Below are positions 6,974 to 14,777 of a DNA stretch of 19,897 bases, piece by piece. This DNA comes from Chlamydiota bacterium. Lineage in GTDB: Bacteria > Auribacterota > UBA3054 > B51-G9. The stretch is taken from positions 1 to 19,897 of the forward strand of contig JAUVKG010000006.1 in the NCBI GenBank assembly GCA_030596365.1. The letters are read 5' to 3'. Each line of letters opens with the position of its first letter. Within the stretch, counting starts at the first letter, position 1. A program made the position numbers and the translations under genes. Below the pieces are notes generated by a model that did no database searches, was not told where the DNA came from, and was given only the letters and a program-made list of their open reading frames with translations.

Positions 6974-7840
6974 TTATTCTATCATTTCGCGTTGATTTTT
7001 CAGAAATTTAATTGGAGTTATACCGATAATTTCTTTAAATTTCCGGCTAAAATAGCTGCTGTTATCAAATCCTACAGCGATAGAAGCATCGATAACATGA
7101 ATATGACTATCACTAACCATCATTTCAGCTGCTTGTTCAATTCGTAGTCGAATCAAATAATCTTTGGGCGAAAGACCTGTTAAATATTTGAAAGAATGCC
7201 GGAAAGCGCTTACCCCTAAATTCACTTTTCTTGCCAGATCGGTCATTAGAATCGGCTTATTGTAATTTTGTTCCATGAATGTTATTGCTGAACTTAGATG
7301 AACAAGTGATTTAGGTTTTGCGGATGTAGTTTCTGAATAGTAGCGACACATAAGAATAATCAGTATTGAGAGAAGATTTTCTATAAATGAACGATAACCG
7401 GGACGTTTAGAATCCTGTTCTTCTTTCATTCGAGTAAGCAAATGGGCTGCATTGTTTAATTGTTCAGTATTAAGATGTAGTTTAGATTTAAATTTATGTT
7501 TTTTTATGTACCGTGGTTCGTGAACAAAGAGGGTTTGAAATCCGGGGAGTTCTGAGAATTCTTTATTAAGCGAATTAAATAATTCTTCCGAATAAAGAAC
7601 CATTTTTAAATGTAAATTGTTAGTCTCATCAAATCCATGGAAATGATTGCCGCGTAAAACAAATACATCGCCGCGAATTAACGGATAACTCTCATTATCA
7701 ACTTCATGAATTGCTGAACCGCCAAACACGAAGACAAGCTCATTATGTTCATGCGAATGAACTTCAAGAGCTATTTGATCTCTCTCGATTTGGATATAGC
7801 ATCCGGGGATTTTAGCTGACCAGTATTTAAACCGTTTCAT
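6974..7840 (-). CDS. AraC/RhaS-type transcriptional regulator
   Basis: This 288-aa protein has an N-terminal cupin sensor and a C-terminal double helix-turn-helix. The cupin part shows HSHEHNELVFVFGGSAIHEVD (about residues 28-48) and YPLIRGDVFVLRGNHFHGF (about 52-70), as in the sugar-sensing arm of RhaR/RhaS-like proteins. The DNA-binding part starts near ITFMEQNYNKPILMTDLARKVNLGVSAFRHSFKYLTGLSPKDYLIRLRIEQAAEMM and ends with the classic IAVGFDNSSYFSRKFKEIIGITPIKF. It probably binds a small ligand, perhaps a sugar, and controls the divergent surface-protein gene, whose promoter region carries pairs of direct repeats 21 bp apart. No good Shine-Dalgarno sequence precedes the ATG; the leader at 7841-7938 is shared with radA. 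The ligand cannot be inferred. Confidence 0.93.
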   Translation of the reverse strand: MKRFKYWSAKIPGCYIQIERDQIALEVHSHEHNELVFVFGGSAIHEVDNESYPLIRGDVFVLRGNHFHGFDETNNLHLKMVLYSEELFNSLNKEFSELPGFQTLFVHEPRYIKKHKFKSKLHLNTEQLNNAAHLLTRMKEEQDSKRPGYRSFIENLLSILIILMCRYYSETTSAKPKSLVHLSSAITFMEQNYNKPILMTDLARKVNLGVSAFRHSFKYLTGLSPKDYLIRLRIEQAAEMMVSDSHIHVIDASIAVGFDNSSYFSRKFKEIIGITPIKFLKNQREMIE

Positions 7841-7938
7841 AATGCCGTGCCGATTATAGTTAAGTTGCAGGCACTCGGAGGAAATTTGTTCCGATACGCT
7901 TTGCTAATCGGAACAAATTTATTTTTCAAGTGTTTGAT
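7841..7938 (-). promoter_or_regulatory. AraC-gene 5' leader with 14-bp hairpin, homologous to the radA leader
   Basis: On the plus strand the blocks are GTGCCGATTAT (7847-7857), CTCGGAGG (7874-7881), a perfect 14-bp stem AAATTTGTTCCGAT (7882-7895) with ATCGGAACAAATTT (7907-7920), and GTTTGAT (7932-7938). In mRNA sense the hairpin is followed by TTTCCTCCGAG and the ATG 41 nt later. A TATAAT appears on the minus strand at 7853-7858, so transcription starting inside the leader is possible and would leave a very short 5' end. No convergent or upstream gene ends here, so a plain terminator makes little sense. Confidence 0.65.
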
Positions 7939-7945
7939 TTACCAT

Positions 7946-7975
7946 AATTGAAATTTGCTTAAGCGAACTTCAATT
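7946..7975. promoter_or_regulatory. 30-bp imperfect palindrome in the divergent regulatory region
   Basis: The sequence AATTGAAATTTGC meets its near-complement over 30 bp, with 26 of 30 positions symmetric and a GCTTAAGC centre at 7957-7964. It sits between the AraC-gene leader and the CGATTTGT repeats. A dimeric-repressor operator or a hairpin is possible; the owner is unknown. Confidence 0.45.
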
Positions 7976-8013
7976 AAATTATATAATTTATATTGATTTA
8001 ATGCAATGACCGG

Positions 8014-8124
8014 CGATTTGTGTTAAAAAAAAGCCGATTTGTTATTAAAACAAAGAATCTATTTATTATTGATATTAATTTGATGTAATGTCCGGCGATT
8101 TGTGTTAAAAAAAAACCGATTTGT
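8014..8124 (+). promoter_or_regulatory. Two pairs of CGATTTGT direct repeats, likely AraC-type operators
   Basis: CGATTTGT occurs at 8014-8021, 8035-8042, 8096-8103 and 8117-8124. Within each pair the spacing is exactly 21 bp, two helical turns, the geometry of AraC-family half-sites. The pairs lie in a longer duplicated block (about 7994-8051 and 8079-8133) that includes GTGTTAAAAAAAA. The last half-site ends 2 bp before the -35 box, as expected for direct contact with sigma factor. Binding by the divergent regulator is inference. Confidence 0.65.
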
Positions 8125-8126
8125 TG

Positions 8127-8156
8127 TTGAAACGTCCTGTTTAAATAGTATATAAT
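8127..8156 (+). promoter_or_regulatory. Promoter of the 816-aa surface-protein gene
   Basis: TTGAAA (8127-8132) and TATAAT (8151-8156) are spaced by 18 bp. The predicted transcript would start near 8163 and have a leader of about 200 nt. It lies immediately downstream of the proposed operators. Confidence 0.7.
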
Positions 8157-8162
8157 AGCTGC

Positions 8163-8365
8163 GGCAAGTGAAAAATTACATTCTAACTAACTAACTAACT
8201 AACTAACAAACAAAGAAACTAATAAACAAAGGAGGTCAATAGTCGCATACAATTTTTTCCCTAATCATTATAAACAGATAAAATACATGAATTTGTATTA
8301 TTATCTAAGGGTTTATTTTTAAGTAGACCCTTAAACCTAACCTATTAAACAAAAAGGAGCAAACA
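8163..8365 (+). promoter_or_regulatory. Long 5' leader with CTAA repeats, orphan ribosome-binding site and a hairpin
   Basis: Six CTAA units (8183-8206) are followed by AAAGGAGGTC (GGAGG at 8231-8235) that has no start codon at a useful distance; the expected start position reads TAG. About 100 nt later comes a stem TAAGGGT/ACCCTTA (8306-8312 with 8327-8333), and then the true site AAAAAGGAGC 7 nt before the ATG at 8366. An 11-codon frame (ATG near 8287) has no ribosome-binding site of its own. Confidence 0.55.
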
Positions 8366-10816
8366 ATGAAAAAACAATTTAAACTATTTATAACAGCAAT
8401 TATTGCTGTAACTATGTGCTCAGTGCTTTTGGCTGCTGATGGTATATGGACAGCAACCGCTAACGGCAATTGGTCGGATGGTGGTAACTGGGACGGCGGA
8501 ATTGTAGCTGGAGGCTCTGGTGCCACCGCTGAGTTCACGAACGCCATACCAGGAACAGTAGACTGTGTTATTGACACTGCTACTACTATCGGCAACATAA
8601 ATTTTGCTGATGGTGATGCTGTACCGAACAACCGCGATCTGGAACCAGGGAATATTCTTACTCTTGCAGGCGGCTCAACAATTAATGCGGATGCCAGTGT
8701 TGCTCAGTCTAATATCAAATGTGTTCTGGACGGTACTGAAGGTTTTACTTTGACAGGCGATGGTATTGTCAATATCGGTAATACAAGCAATCTTATCAGT
8801 GGAACCGTTACTCTTAACACTACTACGACAGTTAAAGGCAACCATAAAGACGCTTTTATGAATGCGGATTTAGTTGTAGGCACTTCGCAGGTTGAATCAA
8901 GAAAGAATGAATTCAATGCTAAAACTATAACTGTAAATAACACCGGAATTCTTGATTTATTTCAAACTGATGCTGCCGGTTTTCCGGTAAAAGTTCAGGC
9001 AGACAGCATAACCGTCAATAATGGTGGAACACTTGGTGCAGGCAATGATCCTGCCGCCCCACTTGTCGGCGAATCTTTTGAATTGCTTTCACCTTCCATT
9101 ACCATTAATTCCGGCGGAAGAATAAAAGTAATTGCACCGAACGCAAAATCTGTAGGTGGCAGTAACATAACAGTTCTCGCCGGTGGGGAAGTAGGATTTT
9201 TTAATAACAATCAAACCTATACCCTCAATAATCCGCTGGTACTGGATGGCTGGGGTATTGCTCCCAGTCTTGGTGCGCTTACGGTTCAGGGCCTTAACAA
9301 TCTTACTAATAATGGTCCCATTACTCTGACAGGCAATACGCGAATCGGCATGTGGGGTGGTGGTGATAATTATATGGTTATGAACGGCCCCATTTCAGGA
9401 GGAGGACCTTGTATTCTGCTCGCCCAGGCAGGCCATCCTACTCATATCAGAAGATTTGAACTCCACGCTGCCAATACCTATACCGGAGACTCAAAGATTG
9501 AAGGCTTTGCGTGTCAGAATATTACAACACTCTTTGGTAATCAGCGTCTTCCACACACGCCGCTTACACTACAGATTCATAATTGGTCAAGTGATACGGC
9601 TAGTACTTTTGATTTGAATGGTTATACCCAGGAAGTTATTACCTTGACTGTAGCTCCCGGCTTAGGCGGAGATCTGATTAAGATTATAGGCGGTGGTGAG
9701 TTGAGAGTTACCAGTAACAATGTTGATGTTATAGCCGGCAATTTTGAAATTAGTAACGTTTCGCTTATAGCCAACAAGTATATATTAGTGCGCTCCGGTA
9801 ACAAGATGACGGTATCGAACGCTTATATCTATTGCGGACTGGAACTCATGCCGGGAATTGCCGCAAGTCCGGGAACAGTTGTTCTTGATAATGGCGCGGA
9901 AGCGAATGTTTTTGTTACACGCGTTGGAATTGATCCTTCAGTAGAAGCGAATGATGTTGGCATTTACTACTTGAAATCCGGTTCAATACTCAAGACAGCG
10001 GCAGCGCAGAACTCCGGTGGAGGAGCCAGCGGTTTAGGTTTCGGTTCTGCTATTTATTATGATGGCGGAACTCTGTCAGACGGTTTATGGAATGATTGGA
10101 GCGGCAGTTACGCTGATTGGATTAGACAAGGATTTTCCAATGTCGTCCAACTTGGCGGCGCGAAAATTGAAATTAATAATGTGAATGGCAGAGCGATTCT
10201 TGTTCCGTTTATACACGATCCTGCCCTTGGTGGAACACCTGATGGCGGTTTGACAAAACTCGGAGCAGGTACATTGACACTTAACGCTGTCAGTACCTAT
10301 ACCGGTCCGACAGTTATTTCGGAAGGCAAACTCATCGTTGACGGTGATATATCAGCCAGTAGTGGTATTACATTAGCTTCGAGTGCGGCTATCGGTGGAT
10401 CTGGAACTGTAGGTGCTTTAACTATTCCTGATGGCGCAACAATTTCTCCGGGCGCAAGCATCGGAACATTAAGTTCAGGTAGTATTACTATGGAATCCGG
10501 AAGTGAATATGACTGGGAAGTAGGTGATCCTGTTTCTGCAGATTTGCTTGATGTTACAGGCACATTTTCAATCCCTATCGCAGGAATGACAGTAAATGCT
10601 ATTGCTGCAGGTTCTCCCGGTGGTACTTATACACTTGTTCAAACAACAGGTGGAATAATTGGGAATCCAAATGATATTACAATGAATTATATTGGTACAT
10701 TATCCGGTTCTGCAGCGTACGTTTCAGGCAATGATCTTTTAGCTGATGTTGTTCCTGAACCTGCGACACTTGGCTTGCTTGCTATTCTTGGATTAGCATT
10801 TCTGCGCAGGAAATAA
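8366..10816 (+). CDS. PEP-CTERM surface protein with passenger-type beta repeats (paralog 1)
   Basis: This is an 816-aa exported protein. Residues 1 to about 24 form a Sec signal (MKKQFKLFITAIIAVTMCSV, cleavage near LLAA). The mature start WTATANGNWSDGGNWDGG is typical of passenger proteins. The body is Gly/Asn/Thr-rich beta-helix material. GGLTKLGAGTLTLN...YTGPTVISEGKL (about residues 626-655) matches the passenger-associated transport repeat. The C-terminus is VPEPATLGLLAILGLAFLRRK: a PEP motif, a hydrophobic helix and basic residues, the exosortase sorting signal. No outer-membrane barrel is present, so it is probably sorted by an exosortase and linked to the cell surface rather than autotransported; the enzyme is not in this window. 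It is a full-length paralog of the protein at 15594-17981. A clear ribosome-binding site and activator-type promoter precede it. Confidence 0.88.
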   Translation: MKKQFKLFITAIIAVTMCSVLLAADGIWTATANGNWSDGGNWDGGIVAGGSGATAEFTNAIPGTVDCVIDTATTIGNINFADGDAVPNNRDLEPGNILTLAGGSTINADASVAQSNIKCVLDGTEGFTLTGDGIVNIGNTSNLISGTVTLNTTTTVKGNHKDAFMNADLVVGTSQVESRKNEFNAKTITVNNTGILDLFQTDAAGFPVKVQADSITVNNGGTLGAGNDPAAPLVGESFELLSPSITINSGGRIKVIAPNAKSVGGSNITVLAGGEVGFFNNNQTYTLNNPLVLDGWGIAPSLGALTVQGLNNLTNNGPITLTGNTRIGMWGGGDNYMVMNGPISGGGPCILLAQAGHPTHIRRFELHAANTYTGDSKIEGFACQNITTLFGNQRLPHTPLTLQIHNWSSDTASTFDLNGYTQEVITLTVAPGLGGDLIKIIGGGELRVTSNNVDVIAGNFEISNVSLIANKYILVRSGNKMTVSNAYIYCGLELMPGIAASPGTVVLDNGAEANVFVTRVGIDPSVEANDVGIYYLKSGSILKTAAAQNSGGGASGLGFGSAIYYDGGTLSDGLWNDWSGSYADWIRQGFSNVVQLGGAKIEINNVNGRAILVPFIHDPALGGTPDGGLTKLGAGTLTLNAVSTYTGPTVISEGKLIVDGDISASSGITLASSAAIGGSGTVGALTIPDGATISPGASIGTLSSGSITMESGSEYDWEVGDPVSADLLDVTGTFSIPIAGMTVNAIAAGSPGGTYTLVQTTGGIIGNPNDITMNYIGTLSGSAAYVSGNDLLADVVPEPATLGLLAILGLAFLRRK

Positions 10817-10831
10817 GAAGAGAAGGATTAG

Positions 10832-10905
10832 TGGATTGCTGGAATACCACCCCGCCCTTTGGGCACCCCTCCTAAGACAGGAGGGGAATTTATGGAATGA
10901 TGGAA
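10832..10905. repeat. GC-rich hairpin element, copy 2 (CCACCCCGCCCT family)
   Basis: ACCACCCCGCCCTTTGGGCA is followed by a perfect 8-bp stem CCCCTCCT (10866-10873) with AGGAGGGG (10879-10886). TGGATTGCTGGAAT precedes it and TATGGAATGATGGAA follows. It begins about 15 bp after the end of the 816-aa gene. It shares its wording with the element at 4852-4936. Confidence 0.75.
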
Positions 10906-10995
10906 AATCCAAAATCACCTAACGAAGTAACGTGCTATTTCTCGTTCATCCAGTCCTTTAGAGTTAAAATCAACCGTTCTCCTTTGGTTTGATTG

Positions 10996-11030
10996 AAAGC
11001 AGCGGCGGCATTTGCTGTCGCTGCTTTATT
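10996..11030 (+). terminator. Probable rho-independent terminator of the 816-aa gene
   Basis: A 15-bp stem pairs AAAGCAGCGGCGGCA (10996-11010) with TGCTGTCGCTGCTTT (11013-11027); two positions are G-U pairs. It is followed by ATTATAAAG, a poor T-run, so efficiency is uncertain. A second small stem, GTAAGCT/AGCTTAC, lies at 11041-11057. Between the gene and this stem (10906-10995) nothing else is seen. Confidence 0.6.
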
Positions 11031-11095
11031 ATAAAGTAAAGTAAGCTTCCAGCTTACAAAATAACAAACAATCATAAACATAACAAAAACATGCT

Positions 11096-11181
11096 AAATT
11101 TATTTTGCGATTTTTAAAAATTGCAAGAGAAATTTCCTGACTAACTAACAAAAAAACTAACCCAAAAACAAAACTAACATC
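11096..11181 (+). promoter_or_regulatory. 5' leader of the 1171-aa gene: hairpin, AAATTTCCT, CTAAC tract
   Basis: AAATTTATTTTGC (11096-11108) pairs with GCAAGAGAAATTT (11123-11135), with one mismatch and one G-U pair; the loop can extend the stem through ATTTTT/AAAAAT. It is followed by CCTGACTAACTAAC and a G-poor stretch up to the ATG at 11182. No Shine-Dalgarno sequence is present. The layout matches the leaders at 15523 and, in part, 14730. Confidence 0.55.
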
Positions 11182-14100
11182 ATGAAAAAACAAATCATCT
11201 TTTTAACTGCCGCGTTATCAATTTTTCTGGTGACTTTCGTTAAAGCGGAAACAGTTCTCCAGGATACATTTAACAATATCTCTTCTGTCGGTGATGTTAA
11301 TACCGAGACCAATGCGGTCGGCAGACAGTTCGGCACGCTTGCGCCTATAGATTATGCGATTAAAGATGTTGTTGGAACAATAACGGAAGTTGGCAGTGCG
11401 GCTACATATCCTGATCAGCTTACATTTATTGAAAGTCAGGCTGCGTGCAGCCCGAATGACACCTTCATGGAATCCGACAATTATACAGTTGAATTTGATG
11501 TCATAAAACCACCGCAAGCGGCCGGCGGATGGTGGTTATCTGTTTCAATAGGCAGAGACAGCCAAAACTTATGGGTTAATCAACTCAGCGGAATGGGAGT
11601 TATTTTAAGAGGAGGAGCTGCATGCGGTATTTTTGATGACGGAGTACATCAGGGAGAATTCCCGGTGGCAGCGATGCTTAATCCGCCCTATCATGTTCTT
11701 GTCTCATATTCAATGGAAGACAGTTCAAGCGCTACAGCCGCTATTTTTATTAATGGTCAGCCTACCAGACTTGGAGCTGTTGTAAGCAATGGTACAGGTA
11801 ATCCTTTCATCTATAGAGGCAATTCCGGATTTGACAATAATTATATCGGATTGTTCAATTTGGATGGTGGAAGTACGTCTGTTGTAGATAATTTTACAAT
11901 CACTGCTACAAAATCCAAGTTTTTTGAATATGACTGGACAGATGATGCGAGTTCAAAGATTTCTTCCGGTAAAACTTATACGCATACAATTAGTCTTGGA
12001 GCTGATTCCAATATTGAAATCAATGGAGTGAATTTTACCGGCAGCAGTTCAAATTATAACGGCACAGGCTGGTCAATGATAAATGGTTTTGGAAATAATA
12101 ATTTCCAGACACTTTCTGTCGGCGGAACGACAATAAGCGGTGATAGTGCAAATCTTGTCAGTGATTTTATTTACGAAGGTTACGCGCAGTCAAGCGCGAT
12201 AATTTTATCGAATCTTGTTGGCGGACAAACTTACGCATTCACACTTTATAATCGCGGTTATGGAGCGGGATTACGCGAATCTTTTTTCGCTCCCGGAGAT
12301 AGTGAATCAGCCATGGTAATACTTAATCAAAATGTTTCCGGTTCTTCCGGCAAACTTGTAAAATATTATTATACAGCGCCATCAAACGGTGTCTTTTCTA
12401 TGGCTTTGTCAACAGCAGTTAATGCCGGATGGCATTATTATGCTTTCAGCAATGAAGAATCCGCCGGACCGCCTGTGGGTAATATTTCAGCTTCACAGGG
12501 GACTTATTCAGATAAAATTGCTGTAACCTGGGATAATGTTGACGGCGCGGACAATTATCAAGTCTATCGAAACACAACTGCAGACAGCAGTACTGCTGTT
12601 ACTATTTCTCCGGAATTAACGACCAACGCTTTTGATGATACAACAGCAACAGTTAATCTCGATTATTATTATTGGGTAAAAGCCGGGAACACAAACGGAT
12701 GGAGTGAATTCGGAGATTACGCTATGGGATTCAGCACTGATTCAACCGGTCCGGATACACCTGTAAATCAACTTCCTGTTGATGACGCAATGGTTGATTT
12801 TCCGGTAACTTTAGAAGGATCGGCATATTCTGATCCGGGCAGTTGGTCAATGATTTCAATTCAGTGGCAGATAGATGACAAAATTAATTTCAGCTCTACG
12901 ACTTGGGACACCGGCGAAATAAATACCAATGCTACAAGCATTGAAGTACCGACTTCAGTACTTGGCTTAACAAATTATTGGAGAGTAAGGTATAGAAATG
13001 ATAAAAATGCCTGGAGCGAATGGTCGGTTCCAACAAGTTTCCGTACAGAAAGAGATTCTAATTCTCCGTTCTATTTTTATGATACTTTTAATAATGTTTC
13101 CGGTAGCGGAAATGTAAATAAAGATTATACGGCAAGCGGAAGACAGTATGGCAGAGTAATTCCGGTTGACTATTCTTTTACAGGTACAACAATAATAGGG
13201 GATTCAGCAACAAATCCAAACGAACTGACATTGAGCGATGCCGGTTCCGCCTGTTCACCGAACTGGAGTTTTGAAGAATCCACTAATTTTATGGTAGATG
13301 TAAAAATAAAGCCGAGTGCAGACGGTGCAGCGGTAACGTTTGGCAAAACTTCACAAAATCTGCCTGCAAACAGTGCTGGAGGATTCGGAGTAATTTTTTA
13401 TGGCGGTGGAAGCGGAATATATGATGTTTACAACAGCAGTGTATTAGTAGGTACTTTTACCAACGATATTATAAAGTCAAGCGAACTTCATGTTTTGCTT
13501 ACGGCTTCTACAGCAGACTTTGAAAATGAACTTGCTTATATTGCAATGACGGTAAACGATTCTCCGATTATATTAAGGAGACAATTCATACCTGATGCAG
13601 ACACAAACTTTAATCGTTGGGGATTTTTTTATGCTTATGAAAAAGCAAGTGGATTTGATGGAAATTATATTACACTGTATAATTATGGCGGAGACAGTAT
13701 TTTTGACGACTTGAAAGTTTCTATTATTAAAGCAAAATTTTCTACAAGAACATGGGAAAATGATGACGATACCTGGATAGGTTTAAGTAATTCAGTCGCT
13801 GATTTTACTCACGCGGTAAATATTAATTTAGATGAAAACGTTTTCGTCAATTCGCTTGACTTTATAGGTTCCGGTTTGGCGACAAACTGGCTTACTCCTG
13901 ATACTTATTCAGCAGCCAGCGGAACAAACTGGTCGCTTTTCGGTGCTAATGGTTTAATGGCATGGTGGAATCAAGATGCACCTTTCGCCGGCGATAGCGG
14001 GAAAATTCTAGAAGGCGGCATATATGGCTGGAGTTCCTCTGTAGGCGTTACATTGTCAAATCTTATTCCTGATTCAGTAAATGTTTTGAATATTTACGGC

Positions 14101-14697
14101 TATCCATTTGCTACCGTCAATGCCAGAATTTCTTATCTTTCCGGCAGCGATGGTGGAGTTTTTGAAGTTGATGAAAATGCAGACCCGGATAAGGGACAGA
14201 TTATTGAATATGAATATACAGCAGGTAGTGATGGAACATTCACGTTTACATTTACTCCAAAACCTAATATGGATTATTTTCTTTACGGGTTCAGCAGTTA
14301 TCTGAAAGATGTACCCGAACCTGAAATAGATGTTGTTGAAGCTCTTGATTTTGGAGAAGTTGTTGTAAGCGGCAGCAAGTCTATGAATCTTGATATTTTT
14401 AATGTTGGCAGCGGAGTTGTTTCGGGCAATGTCAGTTTTGCAACTGTGGATAGTTTCTTTAGTGTTTCCACAAATTATTATTATTCAACGCAAGAATTCC
14501 CTGACACAATTGATGTAATGTTTCAGCCTGACGAAGAAATAGATTATTCAAATACTCTTTATCTTACCGGCAGCGGAACTAACGGAGTTGTTGAAGTAAC
14601 GCTGACAGGAACAGGGATACCTGAACCGACGTTATTTTTGATTTTAAATTTTGGATTTTTGATTTTGTATCGTGGGAAATTAATTTCAAGAAAATGA
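11182..14697 (+). CDS. Large PEP-CTERM surface protein with internal duplication and FnIII/ASH-like modules
   Basis: This is a 1171-aa exported protein. Signal peptide: MKKQIIFLTAALSIFLVTFV then KAE, cleavage near residue 22. A module of about 240 residues occurs twice. Copy 1 (about 23-265) reads LQDTFNNISSVGDVN..AVGRQFG..IDYA and copy 2 (about 630-880) reads FYDTFNNVSGSGNVN..ASGRQYG..VDYS. Each copy continues with (A/S)AT.P..LT and ACSPN and ends near DNFTITATKSKF or DDLKVSIIKAKF. Between them are two fibronectin-III-like modules (about 430-515, with WDNVDGADNYQVYRN, and about 523-625, with YWRVRYRNDKNAWSEWS). Near the C-terminus is an ASH/HYDIN-like segment (about 1046-1143, LDFGEVVVSGSKSMNLDIFN). 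The end, IPEPTLFLILNFGFLILYRG then KLISRK, is a PEP-CTERM sorting signal. The role is probably structural or ligand-binding at the surface. Its last codons lie inside the 53-bp direct repeat. Confidence 0.85.
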   Translation: MKKQIIFLTAALSIFLVTFVKAETVLQDTFNNISSVGDVNTETNAVGRQFGTLAPIDYAIKDVVGTITEVGSAATYPDQLTFIESQAACSPNDTFMESDNYTVEFDVIKPPQAAGGWWLSVSIGRDSQNLWVNQLSGMGVILRGGAACGIFDDGVHQGEFPVAAMLNPPYHVLVSYSMEDSSSATAAIFINGQPTRLGAVVSNGTGNPFIYRGNSGFDNNYIGLFNLDGGSTSVVDNFTITATKSKFFEYDWTDDASSKISSGKTYTHTISLGADSNIEINGVNFTGSSSNYNGTGWSMINGFGNNNFQTLSVGGTTISGDSANLVSDFIYEGYAQSSAIILSNLVGGQTYAFTLYNRGYGAGLRESFFAPGDSESAMVILNQNVSGSSGKLVKYYYTAPSNGVFSMALSTAVNAGWHYYAFSNEESAGPPVGNISASQGTYSDKIAVTWDNVDGADNYQVYRNTTADSSTAVTISPELTTNAFDDTTATVNLDYYYWVKAGNTNGWSEFGDYAMGFSTDSTGPDTPVNQLPVDDAMVDFPVTLEGSAYSDPGSWSMISIQWQIDDKINFSSTTWDTGEINTNATSIEVPTSVLGLTNYWRVRYRNDKNAWSEWSVPTSFRTERDSNSPFYFYDTFNNVSGSGNVNKDYTASGRQYGRVIPVDYSFTGTTIIGDSATNPNELTLSDAGSACSPNWSFEESTNFMVDVKIKPSADGAAVTFGKTSQNLPANSAGGFGVIFYGGGSGIYDVYNSSVLVGTFTNDIIKSSELHVLLTASTADFENELAYIAMTVNDSPIILRRQFIPDADTNFNRWGFFYAYEKASGFDGNYITLYNYGGDSIFDDLKVSIIKAKFSTRTWENDDDTWIGLSNSVADFTHAVNINLDENVFVNSLDFIGSGLATNWLTPDTYSAASGTNWSLFGANGLMAWWNQDAPFAGDSGKILEGGIYGWSSSVGVTLSNLIPDSVNVLNIYGYPFATVNARISYLSGSDGGVFEVDENADPDKGQIIEYEYTAGSDGTFTFTFTPKPNMDYFLYGFSSYLKDVPEPEIDVVEALDFGEVVVSGSKSMNLDIFNVGSGVVSGNVSFATVDSFFSVSTNYYYSTQEFPDTIDVMFQPDEEIDYSNTLYLTGSGTNGVVEVTLTGTGIPEPTLFLILNFGFLILYRGKLISRK

Positions 14698-14727
14698 GAA
14701 TACATTTTTTGAAATAAATTTAGTATT
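14675..14727 (+). repeat. 53-bp direct repeat, left copy
   Basis: This copy differs from 15384-15436 at one position (14698 G, A in the other copy). It includes the last codons and stop of the 1171-aa gene, the 12-bp palindrome GAAATTAATTTC, and ACATTTTTTGAAATAAATTT. Weaker similarity continues past the end (AATTCGCAGAG here, AATTTGCAAAC in the right copy). Confidence 0.95.
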
Positions 14728-14729
14728 TA

Positions 14730-14777
14730 AATTCGCAGAGCGAATTAATTTCCTAACCAGAAACACCCATAACAATC
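14730..14777 (+). promoter_or_regulatory. 5' leader hairpin of the nuclease gene
   Basis: AATTCGC (14730-14736) pairs with GCGAATT (14740-14746) around a 3-nt loop. It is followed by AATTTCCTAACCAG and a G-poor stretch to the ATG at 14778. No Shine-Dalgarno sequence is present. The stem is the shortest of the leader group, so membership is less certain. Confidence 0.45.

Noticed and set aside
6827..7147. Plus-strand frame with TQWTQWTQW and HYSITPLLHYS repeats
   Set aside because: It is a translation of the tandem repeats at 6872-6965 running into the antisense of the AraC-type gene.
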